A stretch of DNA of 64,000 nucleotides from Aplectana chamaeleonis (GCA_029168955.1 JAPDOI010001425.1:62001-126000), one strand, 5' to 3'. Shown: positions 9,548 through 22,004, counted from the first letter of the stretch. Notes: a model not told the origin generated them from the letters alone. Made by a program: numbers and translations.

Positions 9548-10417
9548 TTTATGAAGAAAGCGTACAGATTGCTATCCCATTACTCGTGCAACATACTGCT
9601 CAAAAATTTCGCCGTTTTTCGCAGCGCACGACGTCTTTGATAAACGATCGCAAAATAGCTCTGCTACGACGGCCTCTCCAAATGTAGTGCGCAGAAACTC
9701 AACGGGAACATCGTGCTGTGGTGCAGCATTTCCTAGAACAATAATCTCACTGGATTCAACTGTTAAACCGTAATACAAAACGCATACCGCGCTTTGTAAT
9801 CTGTTCCATCTGGTTTTCCGCGTCGTCGCTTCGAGCCTTCCCATGCGAAATTTCTCAGAAATTTCTGGAAAATAGAACCTATTCAGGTCGCCATCGTCGT
9901 GAGCCTATATTGCAAACGCAGATTTATCAGTTGGCTGTGTTAAACTGTAGCAACAAGTATGAGAGTAGCTAATTATTGAAAAAGCTGTTTTGTGAATTCC
10001 GTGTCCAGTGTACAAACTACGCACATTTTATGCATACATTAAGATGCAAAAGCTTCTTCTCAAACGTTGTTGGGATAACCATTGGGGTCGTATGGCCCAT
10101 AGTAGAACGCTCGCGCCGTTGGAAGCGTCAAAAACTAGTCTAAACTACTTAATTTGAGCAATGCAAGTAGAAAAATTTCGTCAACCTCGCCCCCGAGCTT
10201 CGACAACCCAGCCTCCAAATACGAACTCGTCCAAATTGATTCAAGAAAATGCTTTGGAATTTGAAAAAGCATGGTGAATTAGGCTGGAGGTGTGTGAAGG
10301 CTTCGGAGGCAAGTTTTCAATGTACCGAAAGTGGGCGGGGCTTCAGGGGTGTGCGCACGAGGGCAAAAAGTGCGTAGAAGTTTGAAATAAGGTGTGCATT
10401 GTCGCTGGATGTGTGCA
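9548..10417. other. Spacer, nothing recognised
   Basis: There is no recognisable coding, RNA or TIR structure. The segment 10312-10400 (AAGTGGGCGGGGCTTCAGG, then a GTGTGCGCAC block) has a weak direct counterpart beyond the next element, at 11575-11610. Confidence 0.35.
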
Positions 10418-11543
10418 AGGCCTAGTGCATACTTCGTCGCGGGTGCGACGGCGTCGCCGCGACAGAGTGCTCAACGACGTGATTGGTGATCGGCCCATCG
10501 CCTGCCAATGGAGATGACGCAATATTGCGCCCACGACCAAATACACACTATTTTCATGACAGTGTTTTTCATCTCCTTTCAATAATAAGGTCTAATCTTT
10601 TATGATCCAACACAGGCTCATTTGTAGGTGCTTGACACGGAGCTGTAATTCATTTTCGTCCTCTCCCTTTTGAACTGATTACTCTATATGTGAGGTATTT
10701 TGTTCCATTTCAGATTTGATTAAAACTTCACCTTTGGAGACTTTTAAGGCAGGGATCATTGATAAGATACTTCTCTTGAAATTCTAAAATCTTGTAAAAT
10801 GGCTGAGGGACGTTTTATACACCGTAAAGATCGCTATTCATAAAAATCATAAGCCGATGGTGAATCGCATAGTGATCAGCACCCGAAAAAACCCATTATA
10901 GGCGGAGTCCCGAGCGAAAAAAATTTCAAACGAATTTCAAAAAGTGGAATAGCGCCAGTCTTTGTGAATTTCGATGCCATTTTTCCATTTTCGTGATATT
11001 TGTTCTCAAAATAGTGTCTCTCTGTATGATTATCAATGTGATCATAATTTGGACTAGAAATAGTGAGTGCATTGCAATAAAAAATCTTGAAAAAGGAAAA
11101 TGTGAAATGATAGAAATAATGGAGAAATTCATTTCATGATCGTTTTCATGATTTCGTGAATTGCCGTGATATAATTTACGCGAACTGTCGATTAGAACAC
11201 ATGACAAACGAATTTGAGGCCACTAACAAACCAAAAATTGTTGAAACAAACGCATTATTGCCTTCCAGGACGAATGTCTGGCGTTTACGTCGCGGTGTCG
11301 TAGTGCAGTGCACGACGACACGACACACCATCCAGATGGCGCTAAACAGCGCGCACATTGTGGAAAAGTGTAGATTGGCCGCGACGTAGGCACGACACCG
11401 TCGCGTATAGCAGCTCCCACTAGATTGGCCGCGCGCGATGACTGCCAGTGCTAGGCGCGATCGATCACTGCCCTGGGCGCGGCGGGTTGTACCAGTTCCT
11501 ACACCGCGACCCCGTCGCCGCGACGCAAGTATGCACTAGGCCT
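10418..11543. mobile_element. TIR element with GC-rich ends and AT-rich core (1.1 kb)
   Basis: The ends read AGGCCTAGTGCATACTT and its exact inverse, followed by GC-rich inverted blocks (CGTCGCGG and GTCGCCGCGAC). The core 10570-11160 is AT-rich. Short ORFs are present, none transposase-like. The flanks at 10312 and 11575 look like imperfect direct repeats, so it may sit inside an older repeat. Confidence 0.65.
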
Positions 11544-11887
11544 AAGGGTTCCTAAGAAGTGTTTTCAAAGTTTTGAAAAGTGGGAGGAGCTTAGCCAGGA
11601 GTACGCACACCAGCAAAAAAGTGCTCTGGGATTTGAGAAAAAATTAAGGAGCGACGTTGTAGGTGTGTGCTAGAACTCTCACCCAATGGTGTAAGCACCA
11701 AAACCAGCCACAGTGACTGTATTCGTGCACAAACAGCGCTTATTGCTTTTATGTAGACAGGAGCTGAAAGTGCAAAAGTATATGCAACGGGTAACAGCTT
11801 GTGCTGTGTAATAAAATAAAGGAAGAGAGAAGGTTCGATCCCGCCGGAAGTCCATATTCTTTTAAGTGTCATCAGAGTAGGAAATTC
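11544..11887. other. Spacer between two repeats
   Basis: It holds a partial direct repeat of the sequence before 10418 and otherwise nothing recognised. Confidence 0.35.
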
Positions 11888-12822
11888 GAGTCAAGAGTGA
11901 TTGATTTGCAAAGTATACAAACTTTCACCATCTCAGATGAACACCGAAGACCGCTACAGTATCCGGGATCACACCTTTCTCAGGTGTGGTCCCACCGGAA
12001 GTCGACAATTTTGAAAACTAGGAGTCATGAGAGTAGGATATTTTAGACCAGCGTGGTCGACTTACCCTGGATACGAACTATGACCATTTCAAATGAACGC
12101 CAAAGACCGCTAAATAGACAGCTGAGACAGTGAAAAAAAGTCGACTGAGTCCTTAAAAAATTAGGTTCTTTGGAACGTTATAAGTTAAGTGCTGAACGAG
12201 TTATATGAAAAACTTCTGGTTTTAAGAAACTAGACTTTATACTTTATCGTTTGAAACTTTTCGCACCCCTGGAGAAAGCCTTTGAAAAGAATTCACTAGG
12301 TGTTGATTCTTCTTCAAAATGCACTCAGGGCCCACAGCTGGGCCCACACCTAAGTACTGAAAAAACGCGAAAAATGTTGCAGAACCCACACCAGGAAAAT
12401 TCTCATCAAAGGCCTTTTCAGGGGGTGCGGGTGGTCTTAAACTGTAGAGTTCAGAGCGTAGTTTCTTGAAGCTAAGGTTTTCCGGGTACTTTATTTAGAA
12501 CTTAGGTTACCGAAGTTTCAAAACCCAAATTCATGTTCGTGGACTTGGCCGTTTTTCATAGTCTCCCGCTATCTATGTAGCGCTCTTCGGCGTTACTCTG
12601 AGATGACGAAAGCTTGTAACCAGGTAAATCGATCACGCTGGACTCAAGTATCCTACTCTCATGACTCCTACATAGTTCTCAAAATTGACGCCTTCCAGCG
12701 AGACCACACCTGAGAAGGTATGATCCCTTATACTGTAGCGGTCTCCAGCGTTCATCTGAGATGGTGAAAGTGAGTATATAGGGTTAGTGGACCCCTCTCA
12801 ACTCGAATATCAACTCTCTTGA
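11888..12822. repeat. Long imperfect palindrome (about 935 bp)
   Basis: The whole stretch folds on itself. Outer pair: GAGTCAAGAGTGATTG with its inverse near 12810-12822. Next: TTTCACCATCTCAGATGAAC (11933) with GTTCATCTGAGATGGTGAAA (12752). Next: CTCATGACTCCTA-type blocks at 12024 and 12659. The centre is GGGCCCACAGCTGGGCCC at about 12330. Arms have diverged to perhaps 75-80 percent. No gene was seen. Confidence 0.75.
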
Positions 12823-13800
12823 CTCATAGTAATCATTTGCAGAAATTATTTAGTATTTAGTAGTCAAACTGCTTTGGGCTTTTTACATGAAGGATTCATA
12901 TGTCTTGAATATTAATCTGAGAAGACCTTTCCTTCACCCTAAACTTCCCAATTGAACTCCGCGACTCGTAAATCAGTTAAACCAGCCTTTTAGTTGAATC
13001 GCAATCCATATTTGAACTCTACGTAAAAATCTGCTCCTGACGGTTTTTCCTCACGAACACGTTGGTTCAACTGGTCTTCGCCCAAGGATCAGACCCCCCG
13101 CTTCCACCCCTCCGGAGCTCAGACCCCCCTGTGGAAGCCCACAGCCGCGCCGAACCCTGGTTCGTGCAATGAGTCAGGCCAGCGGTTTGAAAGAGAGGAT
13201 GGGAAGGCTAACATGTATGCAGTGTTGCCTTATGGTTGCCGACGAAGATTTGCCCGCCCATGACCGGTGTTCGAGTCCCGTCGAGTTCAACGATTTTGCA
13301 AATAAATAGTGATGCGAGCGCTTTACTACGGAGTGTAGGACAATGCAATCAACGAATCAGGCGGAGCAGAGGGATTAGAGGAGGCTAGCAATTTTCATGT
13401 CGGAGATTCTATCAGCATCGAGGTGAACGTTTTTGCACGTGTGCTTACAAATTTTTTCTCGGCTACACGTAGAATAACAAGAAGTTCTCGCGCTTATGAC
13501 CTATTAAATTTCGTCCAAGAATGTAATTTAGGGCGTTTATAGTTTGCAGAGGCAATCGTTTCCTGACCGTTGCAAGTTTTGTCAACTCAGATAGCAATTT
13601 GGCTTCAGGTCGTAAGAAAGCTGCCGCCAACAATCCTGCTATGCGATGATTCCATAATTAACAGACAATGAACGGTTGAGCAGATTCAATATCTGATAAC
13701 CTAACCCATTAGGTATAGCATATTAAATTGCACTTCCATTGCTTCTAGATACATACGTATGTAGTCTTCTCTAGCTCCATCCAGTATTCCTTTCCTGCAA
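12823..13800. other. Spacer with one tRNA-like stretch
   Basis: It is mostly without structure. A C/G-rich block at 13090-13150 repeats AGACCCCC twice. A tRNA-like segment lies at 13213-13287. Nothing coding was recognised. Confidence 0.35.
13213..13287 (+). pseudogene. Degenerate tRNA-like sequence
   Basis: It contains a clear B box GTGTTCGAGTCCCG and an A-box-like stretch about 40 bases upstream, but no complete cloverleaf. It is probably a tRNA pseudogene or SINE piece. Confidence 0.3.
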
Positions 13801-13807
13801 AAGTAGG

Positions 13808-14080
13808 GTGAGTTTTTACTCATGCGAAGTTGTTTTGATAATTGCTTCTGTGAGCTTACTATCCATGGGTAGGATTCACCCCTTTTTGGGAAAGAATTTT
13901 CTGTTTTTCACTGTTGTTTTGGTTACTAGTGGTTTGGGTTGCTTCTTGCATTGTGTGATTAAAGGCAGCAGACACGCTCAAAAATGGTATCTATTTTATG
14001 ACATAAATCAAAGATTTGGAGCTGGTTTATCGGGAACTGACGAAAAAAAGAACGAAAACTGTGTGCAAATAGAGGAATAA
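13808..14080 (+). other. 90-codon open frame with two hydrophobic segments, unrecognised
   Basis: The frame has two membrane-like stretches (VVLIIASVSLLSM and FLFFTVVLVTSGLGCFLHCVI) and then a polar tail ending DEKKNENCVQIEE. No family is recognised. It could be a small exon or chance in AT-rich DNA; no splice or promoter evidence decides. Confidence 0.15.
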
Positions 14081-14084
14081 CGGT

Positions 14085-14635
14085 TATTTAGTTATCAGGT
14101 GAAAGTGGACGAGTTTTACGGCGCGCGGTTGAAACAGCGAATATTAGCAACAAAACGGTTGAGATAGAGAAGCCGATATACTCTTACAGCCTGTGCTGGA
14201 ACGTCAACCTCGTTGGAAGCATCCAAAACCAGCCAAAGGGACCGTATTAGTACTATCAATCTGGACGAGCTTGTGTTTAGGGGCGGGGTCGCAGAAGCTC
14301 AGGGGAGGGGTTGCAGAAATTTTTCGATTTGCATTGCTGAAATTTAGTACATAGTTTTGACTCGTTTTTGACGCTTCCAAAACCAAGAAAAACAAAAATC
14401 AGCAAAATCCTTATTCCAAAACAAGTTCACTAAAACCCATGGCTACAAAAAAAAACAGAAATAATTGCAAAAACAACCTCTTATGCAGAAGAAGTCACCT
14501 TATTACTGCAGGAGAGGATAACTAGCTGAATATCCTGAAATAATCTGCCTGCCGTCAACTGTTTTGTGCTCGCTGAACGCCCGTCTTGCTCGTCCACTCG
14601 TCGTCGATTGATTTTAACTGTTGATTTCGGCTTAC
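14085..14635. other. Spacer, nothing recognised
   Basis: It is AT-rich, with no convincing ORF. Around 14200-14260, CCTCGTTGGAAGCATCCAAAACCAG resembles text near 11690-11710, a weak dispersed repeat. Confidence 0.35.
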
Positions 14636-15275
14636 TGCACGAGGATGCGGAACGCAAACCTGCGGAGTGCGACGACCGTCATGCGAGAACCGTAAGGCTC
14701 CGTCCATAGCAGACGACCAGCGGCAAAGCATCATGCGCCAGCGTTTGGGGGCCGGCGCATAACGCTCAACGGCTGGCGCATTGAACGTGTCCAAGGACGG
14801 CACGTGGTTAACGATGGTATCGATAATATTAGTGACAGCCGTTGCGGTCACTATGCCTCCACCGCCAGCGACTGACCGGCTACAGTGGTCGCTGGAGAGT
14901 CGCGGGGGAGTCAGATCTATAACAAATGCTGAAGATGTGAACCCCCAGCGTCTATTTACGGTCACTTGACGCTAGGACGTCTGCTATGGACGGAGCCTAA
15001 GTTGCACGGGGGCAACTCGCGGGGTTCAAATGACAGCCGCGCTGCGTCTGTACTACTTCTCCTTGCCCCAACACCTGCCAGCAGGCGCGGAGATGATCTT
15101 CTTCGCACACCAAGTGCGTCGAACCAACCGTGTGGCCACCATTTCTGCCCGCAGGGAGACCAGCCATCGCTAACCGTGTGACGGTTCGATTGATGCTGCC
15201 ATGCCTCCCTGCACAAATTGACCGCATGCAGGAAGCTCACCTCAGCGCACTGGGTGTTTACTAAGGGCCCAGGCT
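14636..15275 (-). repeat. Dispersed repeat X, copy 1 (interrupted)
   Basis: Together with 42112-42462 this forms a pair of about 330-bp copies in opposite orientation, sharing GGGCCC at the end, CTAACCGTGTGACGG, CTTCGCACACCA-type and CATGCGAGAACCGTAAG blocks. This copy is interrupted by a TIR element at 14696-14997. Small ORFs here, such as 14962-15306, are by-products of the repeat. Confidence 0.8.
14696..14997. mobile_element. 302-bp TIR element with TAA target duplication
   Basis: The ends GGCTCCGTCCATAGCAGACG and the exact inverse are flanked by TAA on both sides (14693-14695, 14998-15000). The other copy of the host repeat, at 42392-42394, has a single TAA (as TTA on that strand) and no insert, which confirms both ends. 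A three-base TAA duplication is characteristic of PIF/Harbinger elements; the family is inferred from this only. No transposase. Confidence 0.88.
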
Positions 15276-16092
15276 TCATTCGACTGACGTTCCGGCGGTT
15301 CCGCAAACTTGCCCTCTAATTTGGGACCAAATTTCTGTCCCATCGGTGCCCCCGTACTCCTACTGACCCATGATCGCTTAGGGACTTGATTAGACTCTGA
15401 AGAGGCGAAACCGCCGAAACGCCGGTCGAATAAAGCCTGATACCACCTCGCACAAAGCTGCAGTCAACGTCAACAATATACTGTGAACAAGTTAGCGTAA
15501 TTAATGGTTTATAGATTTTGATGCTATCTACATACACTTAGCAGATTTTTCCTAGATCTGAAGCAATTCATGAGGTTCTGTACTGAATATGTTGTGTAAG
15601 CCGTTCCACAAAATGGAGCCTCGAAATGGGAGTACTTCTCCATTCAAGTGCAACATCAGAGAAACCACTGCGATTTTGAACCTGAAAAGGTCTTCCGTTG
15701 ATATACTCTGTTACCCAGTTATGGAGAGCAAGTTGAATCTTTTCCACTTTGAAAAGGCATTTGACAGATGCCACTTGATGAAATGCCGTCAAAGTCGAAC
15801 ACTGACACCTTGTTAAGAGTTCCGCGAAGAATCTGTGTGGACTCGTCAGATCGCCTACGACTCATACCGAGTTGTTTTTTTTTTCGAATGGTATTCTGCT
15901 ATTCCATATGTCATTATGTTTTTGCACTTTCCAAGAGTTTCACACAGCACTGACGGAACACTGACTTCAAAATGGTTTACTGGGCTAAAATCAGGCCCCT
16001 TAATCAAAACAGGACTTGCAAGCGAGCACTTCCACCTACACGGTGCATCACTATATGTATGCATCAATGACTTATCGAGCATCGAGTATGAG
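15276..16092. other. Spacer, nothing recognised
   Basis: Short overlapping ORFs occur on both strands without protein-like content. No inverted repeat was seen. Confidence 0.35.
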
Positions 16093-16376
16093 TACTGTGC
16101 TTATCTGGGCGAAATTCCGGTCCGCAATTGCGTCTCGACACGCTTTGCGGCCGCACGCGCTCGAGTCAGTCGGGTTTCCAGCGCCAAAACCGACTCGATG
16201 TGGCTTTTTTATACAATTTTCTCCAATTTTTCTTAGTTCCCAGTTTCCAAAACCCACCCAGAGTCAGCAGATCGGCGGCTGCGGCGCTGTAAGCTCTTCT
16301 GACTCGGGAGCGTGCGGCCGCAAAGCGTGTCGAGACGCAATTGCGGACCGGAATTTGGCCCAGATAAGCACAGTAC
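16093..16376. mobile_element. TIR element B, copy 1 (284 bp)
   Basis: The inverted ends of about 66 bp begin TACTGTGCTTATCTGGGC and contain a NotI-like GCGGCCGC site near their inner edge. TA at the outer edge suggests a TA target duplication. A second copy is at 49954-50235. It is non-coding; ORFs through it (15835-16236, 16166-16396) are read-through artefacts. Confidence 0.88.
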
Positions 16377-18224
16377 AGAAGATAGCTCTCGCGCAATCAC
16401 ATTTTTGAATAAAGAAAAGTAGGAATTCGTGGTAGCGACGCATGAGTGAGAGAGGAACAGTTGATACTTCCGTGCTTTGAGTAAAAGTAATGTAATAAGG
16501 AGAATGACAAAGGGCAAACTCTAGGGTTTTTGAATGAAACAAGGCTGTTTCTGAACGTGAATCATGAGATAACTCGAATCCACTCCATCACTCACTCAAT
16601 CATGCATCTGTAAGCCATAGCAGTAGCGGTGGCCCCTATTATGCTAGATTAGCGTTTAAAAAAATTATTCAACAGAACCTTTGTGATGGGAAAGGTCGTG
16701 GTGGACCCATCCACTTTCCCAAGGTTTTTGAGGCTGACGACCGTGGATTGATTGACATTGAAGTCTTCAGCCAGCATTAGTGTGGTCATGTCCTCGCCCT
16801 ATTCCACAGCTGCCAGAGGAGCTTGATCCTCGAAATCCGATGGCCGACCTCGTCCTGGCTTATCCTCCAATCTGGTATCATCTGATCTGAAACGAGCAAA
16901 CCGCTCCCTACACTAATTTTCACTGATTGCTCCTTTGCCGAAAAGTTCGTTGAGATCGCGAAACTACTGTGCTGCTTTCCATCCTTTCTCGAAGTGGTAG
17001 AGCATAATATGTCAAATATGACTATGGCTTTCGACACACAAATTTTGCTTAAACAGTTGAGAATATTATTTTCATGCAAAAATCATAGACAAAACCCTAT
17101 TTTCACTGATCGAGAACGCGCCGATAAAAACGCCGGATAATTTTGCATCAACCTAATATTTATAAACAGCTTGCAAATGAAGCTCTTATTGTTAGTGGAC
17201 GATAGACTTCAAAAACTCTTGTTAAGTGTTTAAAACTGGTCTTTCTCTACGGATTGTGGCTTCTGTGGGGTCCTAACAAAATTCCTCATCACATGAAGGA
17301 CGCGTGTGCTCAGAGACATGGGAGAATAGATTATGGATTTTAGGATTTTCCATACCGCCACCCCATCATTGGTCGAGTTGCATGCAAATAATGGCAGCTT
17401 GACTCTACATTTGATGGTTACAAGTGTTTTTTTTTATAATAACACCGGTAACGGATTATTTTGATGATCATGTGCATTACTGGTACCAAGTGTTTCTATA
17501 TTTCTGAGCATAAATCGTGTGGTGGAGTATGGTGCGCATCCCACATTTCATCATCGCACCATACTGGGGCTGAATCGGTTGCGTGCAATTTGCTTTCTTG
17601 TCCGAGTGCGTTTCCATCTGTGCGCGTTGTAAGAGAGCAAGTGGAGTGATCGGATGGCGACCATTGCGTCGTCATCGAGCGTCCGGGCGCAACCACGTGG
17701 TTCTCTGGCGCCGTCCCAGCATGTCAACGAAACCGACGACTGTGAGAGCGCGATGGAGCGTTCATATCTTGGAGAACGAGGGCGGGTAAGAATAGCTCTG
17801 TCAGAATGATCCGACGACGAAAAACAGCGCCGTCGACGCTGCTACAGCCATTAGCACAGAAACGACCGCCATTCCGCAGACGCACGCTATGCTTTCTCGA
17901 ACGCCAACGTAAATGCGGGAAGTTTGACGTACTCGCGCAAATCTCCTTTTTACGGCGCAAGCGAACCCTGGGTTGGCCTTCATATGCAGAAACAGCTTTA
18001 CGAAAAACCGAGCAACCGAAAAAAATGTTGTCGGTTGGAATCCAATCGATGTGTCTTCATTGTCGAACTCATAGTTTTCACCTGGACGCATCTAGAAGTT
18101 CGTGCGCTCGATTCAGACTACAAGAGACCTCGGGTTGACCTGCACTTTTGGTTAATTAAGGCTTTCCGCATATCTCGGACTGAATGGATGTGGCCGCTAA
18201 TGACTCCAGCTGTCAACCTGCGAG
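16377..18224. other. Spacer, nothing recognised
   Basis: There are several ORFs under 100 codons on both strands (for example 16786-17079 minus, 17801-18091 minus, 17924-18448 plus); none has recognisable motifs. A small part at 17528-17570 can fold (GGAGTATGGTGCG with CGCACCATACT). No gene is called. Confidence 0.35.
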
Positions 18225-18708
18225 TTAAAGGCACAGTCCAAGCTCAGGGGCGAAATCCGAGAAAGCCACATAATTGTGAAGTAGACCCACCCCTTATAAC
18301 ACCTGCCAAGTGCGAGCTCTCGATTCGCCCGAATAAGCGAGATATAGGGGGAAGCCACCCTGGGGCGCCCGCACACGGAAGCCACCTTGGCACGCCCCTT
18401 TTACCATGTTTCGAGCTCAACAGTCGCAAAATGAGCGATGGTTTTTGAACAATATTCCCGTTCTTCCCTTCATTCTCAGTCTCTCTCCCCATTCAGGTCC
18501 GCTCGCAGACATCGGTTGCAAATGAGGGATGTTACAAGCCTCGGACAACTCGTCCACCATGCTTCCGCAGCTCAAATTTGGAGAGGCCCTAACTGCGTTC
18601 CCAGGGGGTCTTGTACGATTCCGGAGACATCGTTGGAATCAGCGTCGGACCGTTCTCAAGATAGGCCGAAAAACGTAAACACGATTCTGAGGTTGAACTG
18701 TGCCTTTA
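18225..18708. mobile_element. TTAA-flanked repeat family, copy 1 (about 480 bp)
   Basis: The left end is TTAA then AGGCACAG; the right end is CTGTGCCT then TTAG (probably decayed TTAA). The subterminal text AATTGTGAAGTAGACCC and AATAAGCGAGATATA matches the copy at 22902-23393. It is non-coding. TTAA sites are used by piggyBac-type transposases, so a piggyBac-like mobiliser is a guess. Confidence 0.7.
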
Positions 18709-19150
18709 GGTCCAGGTGTAAACCTCGAAACACTCACAGTTCAAACTTTATTCACACTGCAGCCGTCATAGCTTCCACAAAACAGCAATGGTAATCCATG
18801 AAAACATATAACTATTACAAGGCAAGATACATGAAGTGGATCAATATGGGGGTGTGTATACAAGTCTGTTGGTACCTGCTCTCATTGGCGCTCCTGTTTC
18901 TGTTATACCAAGGGGGCGTTTGAGTGTACCCAGGGAATCTTTGAGATGGATAGCATGTACAACTATATATTTAAGAGTTTTCCCACATATTGCTGAATAG
19001 ACCTGTCTGCCAGAACTACGCATGTAGTCATGTTTTTCCGATCGCTCACCTTCCGGGTACTTGTAGGTTCTGTAGCTAGGGAGTTCATGGAGTTTTTGGC
19101 CACATGCCTTAATTTTGCCCCTGAACTTTCGATCGCTGACGAGTAGTATC
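18709..19150. other. Spacer, nothing recognised
   Basis: No structure or coding pattern was recognised between the TTAA element and the RTE remnant. Confidence 0.35.
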
Positions 19151-19157
19151 AAACAAA

Positions 19158-20510
19158 TTGCGCTATCCAGACTTCATTCTCAGCTGTTTCTATCCGCAGT
19201 TTGCTGCTTTGCAGGAAACTAGCTTTAAGGATAGACCCATCATCAAAGTCGGAGAGTGTACCATCTACTGCAAAGACACTGATGATAGGAGAGTGGGAAG
19301 CTGTGCGATGACTGTAATGAAGGAGTTCGAAGAGATGATAGAGGAGTTCGGCTCAGCGTCGTGTAGTAATGCACTTGTACGGCTGCGAGATCATAGACGA
19401 TTCAATCTGAGGGTAGTGAGCACTCATGCGCCTACCGAAATCACCGAAGACAACACCAAGGATAGTTCTATGACGATTTCAACACGTGGCTGGCCGGGAT
19501 ACCTTGTCAACATGATGTAGTTGTGGGTATTCACGCAAATGCGGAGGTGGTATTTGAGCAGGAATCCGAATTACTCGGTAAATGGTTCTACCCAGTGGAG
19601 CAAACGTCGGACAATGGTCTTTTCGACCTGTGTCAAAACAGTGGTCTGACTATTGCATCGGCACTGAACAGGAATCAGCGCCGCCATCAGCTTACGTGGC
19701 AAGGACCGACCCAGCCATCCCCAGAAGAAAAGCCAAAGCGAAGGATGAGAATTTTTGAATTTTTTCTCTGACAATAAATATTCCAGTGAAGGACATCGGA
19801 AGATCTAGAGTTGTGTCGGATGTCGTATTCGACCCGTATTGCTATCCAGTTCTGTTGAATTTCATTGAGAGGATTCATGAGAGAGAGAGCGAGGGGTCCA
19901 GTCTCTTCAGATGATTTAAATGTCAAGACTCAGAAATGAAGAATATAGAAGAAAATTCCGACAAAGCGGTTGTATTCACATCGGCTTACGGGAGAAGAAA
20001 AAACTTCTTGACGCGGATTTTTCCGTCAAGTGTATCCAGGACGCTCCGAAAGAACCACTCCCGGTTGTACAATCCAAGCAGAAGTACGCCTACATCTCTG
20101 CGGAAACAACATCTACCCTCTATAAAACGTCGTAATTCACATGATTCATAGCGCGAGCGGCGCGCGCGATGCCTCAACCTCCGTCTGTCCCCCGCTCTCT
20201 CATTGTCTCTAACCTCCGCCCCGCACCAGCACGCGTAGGAACCATGTGAATTTTGCCGTTTTATAGCATGTACTGTTTGCTCGTATACTAAGAGGAACGC
20301 CGGATCGTCTCCTACAACGCGCTCTACTAATGCTTCCGAATCCTGTCTGAAAACGGCCACCTTGAGGTGGGCGAAAGTTCTGGACTGTCTTAATAGAGGA
20401 TTTGAAGTCGTTCGGCATCGAAAGACAGTTCAGACGCATTGTTCTATTTTGCAGGGAACGGAATAGTGACATTTGCACGGATTCTGTTGAGTAAGTCATG
20501 AAACCAAGCT
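19158..20510 (+). pseudogene. RTE-type retrotransposon remnant, reverse transcriptase deleted
   Basis: Frames at 19158-19520 and 19523-19771 give an endonuclease: FAALQETSFKDRP, DRRVGSCAMTV, VSTHAPTEITEDN, VVGIHANAEV, LLGKWFYPVEQTSDNGLFDL and RHQLTWQGPT. 19920-20120 gives the linker (CIQDAPKEPLPVVQ, YISAETTSTL) that also precedes the reverse transcriptase at 37.3 kb. At 20281-20490 the sequence jumps to the C-terminus, matching 35400-35590 on the complement. The polymerase core, about 1.7 kb in the other copy, is missing. Several frameshifts; not functional. Confidence 0.85.
20123..20263. mobile_element. 141-bp TIR element inside the RTE remnant
   Basis: TAAAACG...AATTCACATG at the left is answered by CATGTGAATTTTGCCGTTTTA at the right. 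TA lies on both sides (20121-20122, 20264-20265). It sits exactly where the RTE reverse transcriptase is missing. Confidence 0.75.
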
Positions 20511-20519
20511 CATCCATTT

Positions 20520-22004
20520 TTTTTCACAGGAGAAGGGTGGGAACTGCTACCGGGAAGCCAGTTACAGACACCTTTCGGAAGTGTCCGTAAGCAACTCTGC
20601 TTTCTCGTAGTCCGACGTGGGAAACTCTCCATACCCATTATAAAAATGGCGTACACGTTCCCGAGGCTAGACTGTAATGCCTGTTAACCTGGAAAACGGT
20701 TCCCATGCACCGAGGGGCCATACCGACGACCAGAAATGAGCTCAACAAACGAACTGGTCATCGCCGCCATGTGCCTTCGAAAAAAGTTCTACATACGCGC
20801 GACCTGTGAGCAGGAATGATCCTACAATTAGAGTAAAGGCTACATTAGAGTAAAGGTTGCACAACAGAATCTCATATGAATTTCGCCCACTTGATTATAT
20901 AACAACGTCAGGAAAATATCGGTGCGTAGCGAGCAATGCTACACCTCCTTTTCGACGAAGTCTAGTGCACCTAAAAGCATGGTACGCGGCTTTTTAATAA
21001 CTAAAGAAAGGTCACTATGCGGCTCAAGCCAAATCTTGCTTCAGGTGAGAACCCCGAGATCAAAACACGACTAAAAGTAGGTGAAATTGAGCATTCTTTT
21101 TTGCAAAGATACAATTTTGCGAAGAGCACAACTCAAGGCGGTACTCAGAACAACGAGGAGCCATTCCATGTTTTCCCCAGAATAACGAGGTAGCATTGAA
21201 TGTTTTCCTGTAATGAAAGGAGAATAACACAAAATGAAACGACTGAGACGTTAAACAGAAAAACGACTGTAAGAACCTTGGCAATTGTATCCTGTTCAAC
21301 CACACGAACGGACGTAGCATTAAGTATCACGAGTGACATCTGCAGATTGCTTGTATACAACAATGGATACAGCTGTCGACCGAGAGTCAGGGCCCTGACC
21401 ACTATCGTTCCGAAAGAAGTGGCAGATAAAACCACACTCGGCACCCTTGGTTCTCTTCCTAAGCTCCTCCTTACGAAATACTGAAACAGGATTATACAGT
21501 TCGAAAACGCCAGCAATCTACAAATTGATTTGTAATACTGATAGAGATGTTCACGAAGATTAATGGAACTAGATTCTGAAACACCATAGACTATCACAGA
21601 ACGTGGCATTTCTTTTTCCCCGCCCACGCATTCTTGGGCGCTGCTGGCCTGTTAAAATATCCTTTCCCGAACAAGTCAAACCTATCATTTGGCTGATCGG
21701 CGGAGGTTTCGGTGTGATTCTAACTGCTTGAAGATTCGGGGTAAGGCCTCATACGCGTGGCGGAGTATTTGGAGCAACATGCTGCGTCTTCATTGTTTTT
21801 CTCCACTACTCTCCCATGTGGAACACAGTAATGGCAGCCGACAACGTATAAGATGCATTGGAAGACCCGGTTTCTGTGCTAGTCATGTTTGCCACTCCTT
21901 GAATATCGATGAATTCGCAGGCATCGGTGGCAGGTTGAAGCCGTCAAATCCAGCCCTTCTTAACCTTCCACCGACGCGCGAGACTGCACGAGGGATATAC
22001 AGTT
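20520..22004. other. Spacer with unexplained ORFs
   Basis: A 160-codon minus-strand frame (21145-21627) and an overlapping plus-strand 94-codon frame (21200-21484) are open, but neither has motifs I recognise. 21689-22234 is open only because it enters a palindrome. No gene is called. Confidence 0.3.

Noticed and set aside
14555..15306. Minus-strand ORFs of 136 and 114 codons
   Set aside because: They run through a 302-bp TIR element and dispersed repeat X and show no protein-like conservation between the two copies of X.
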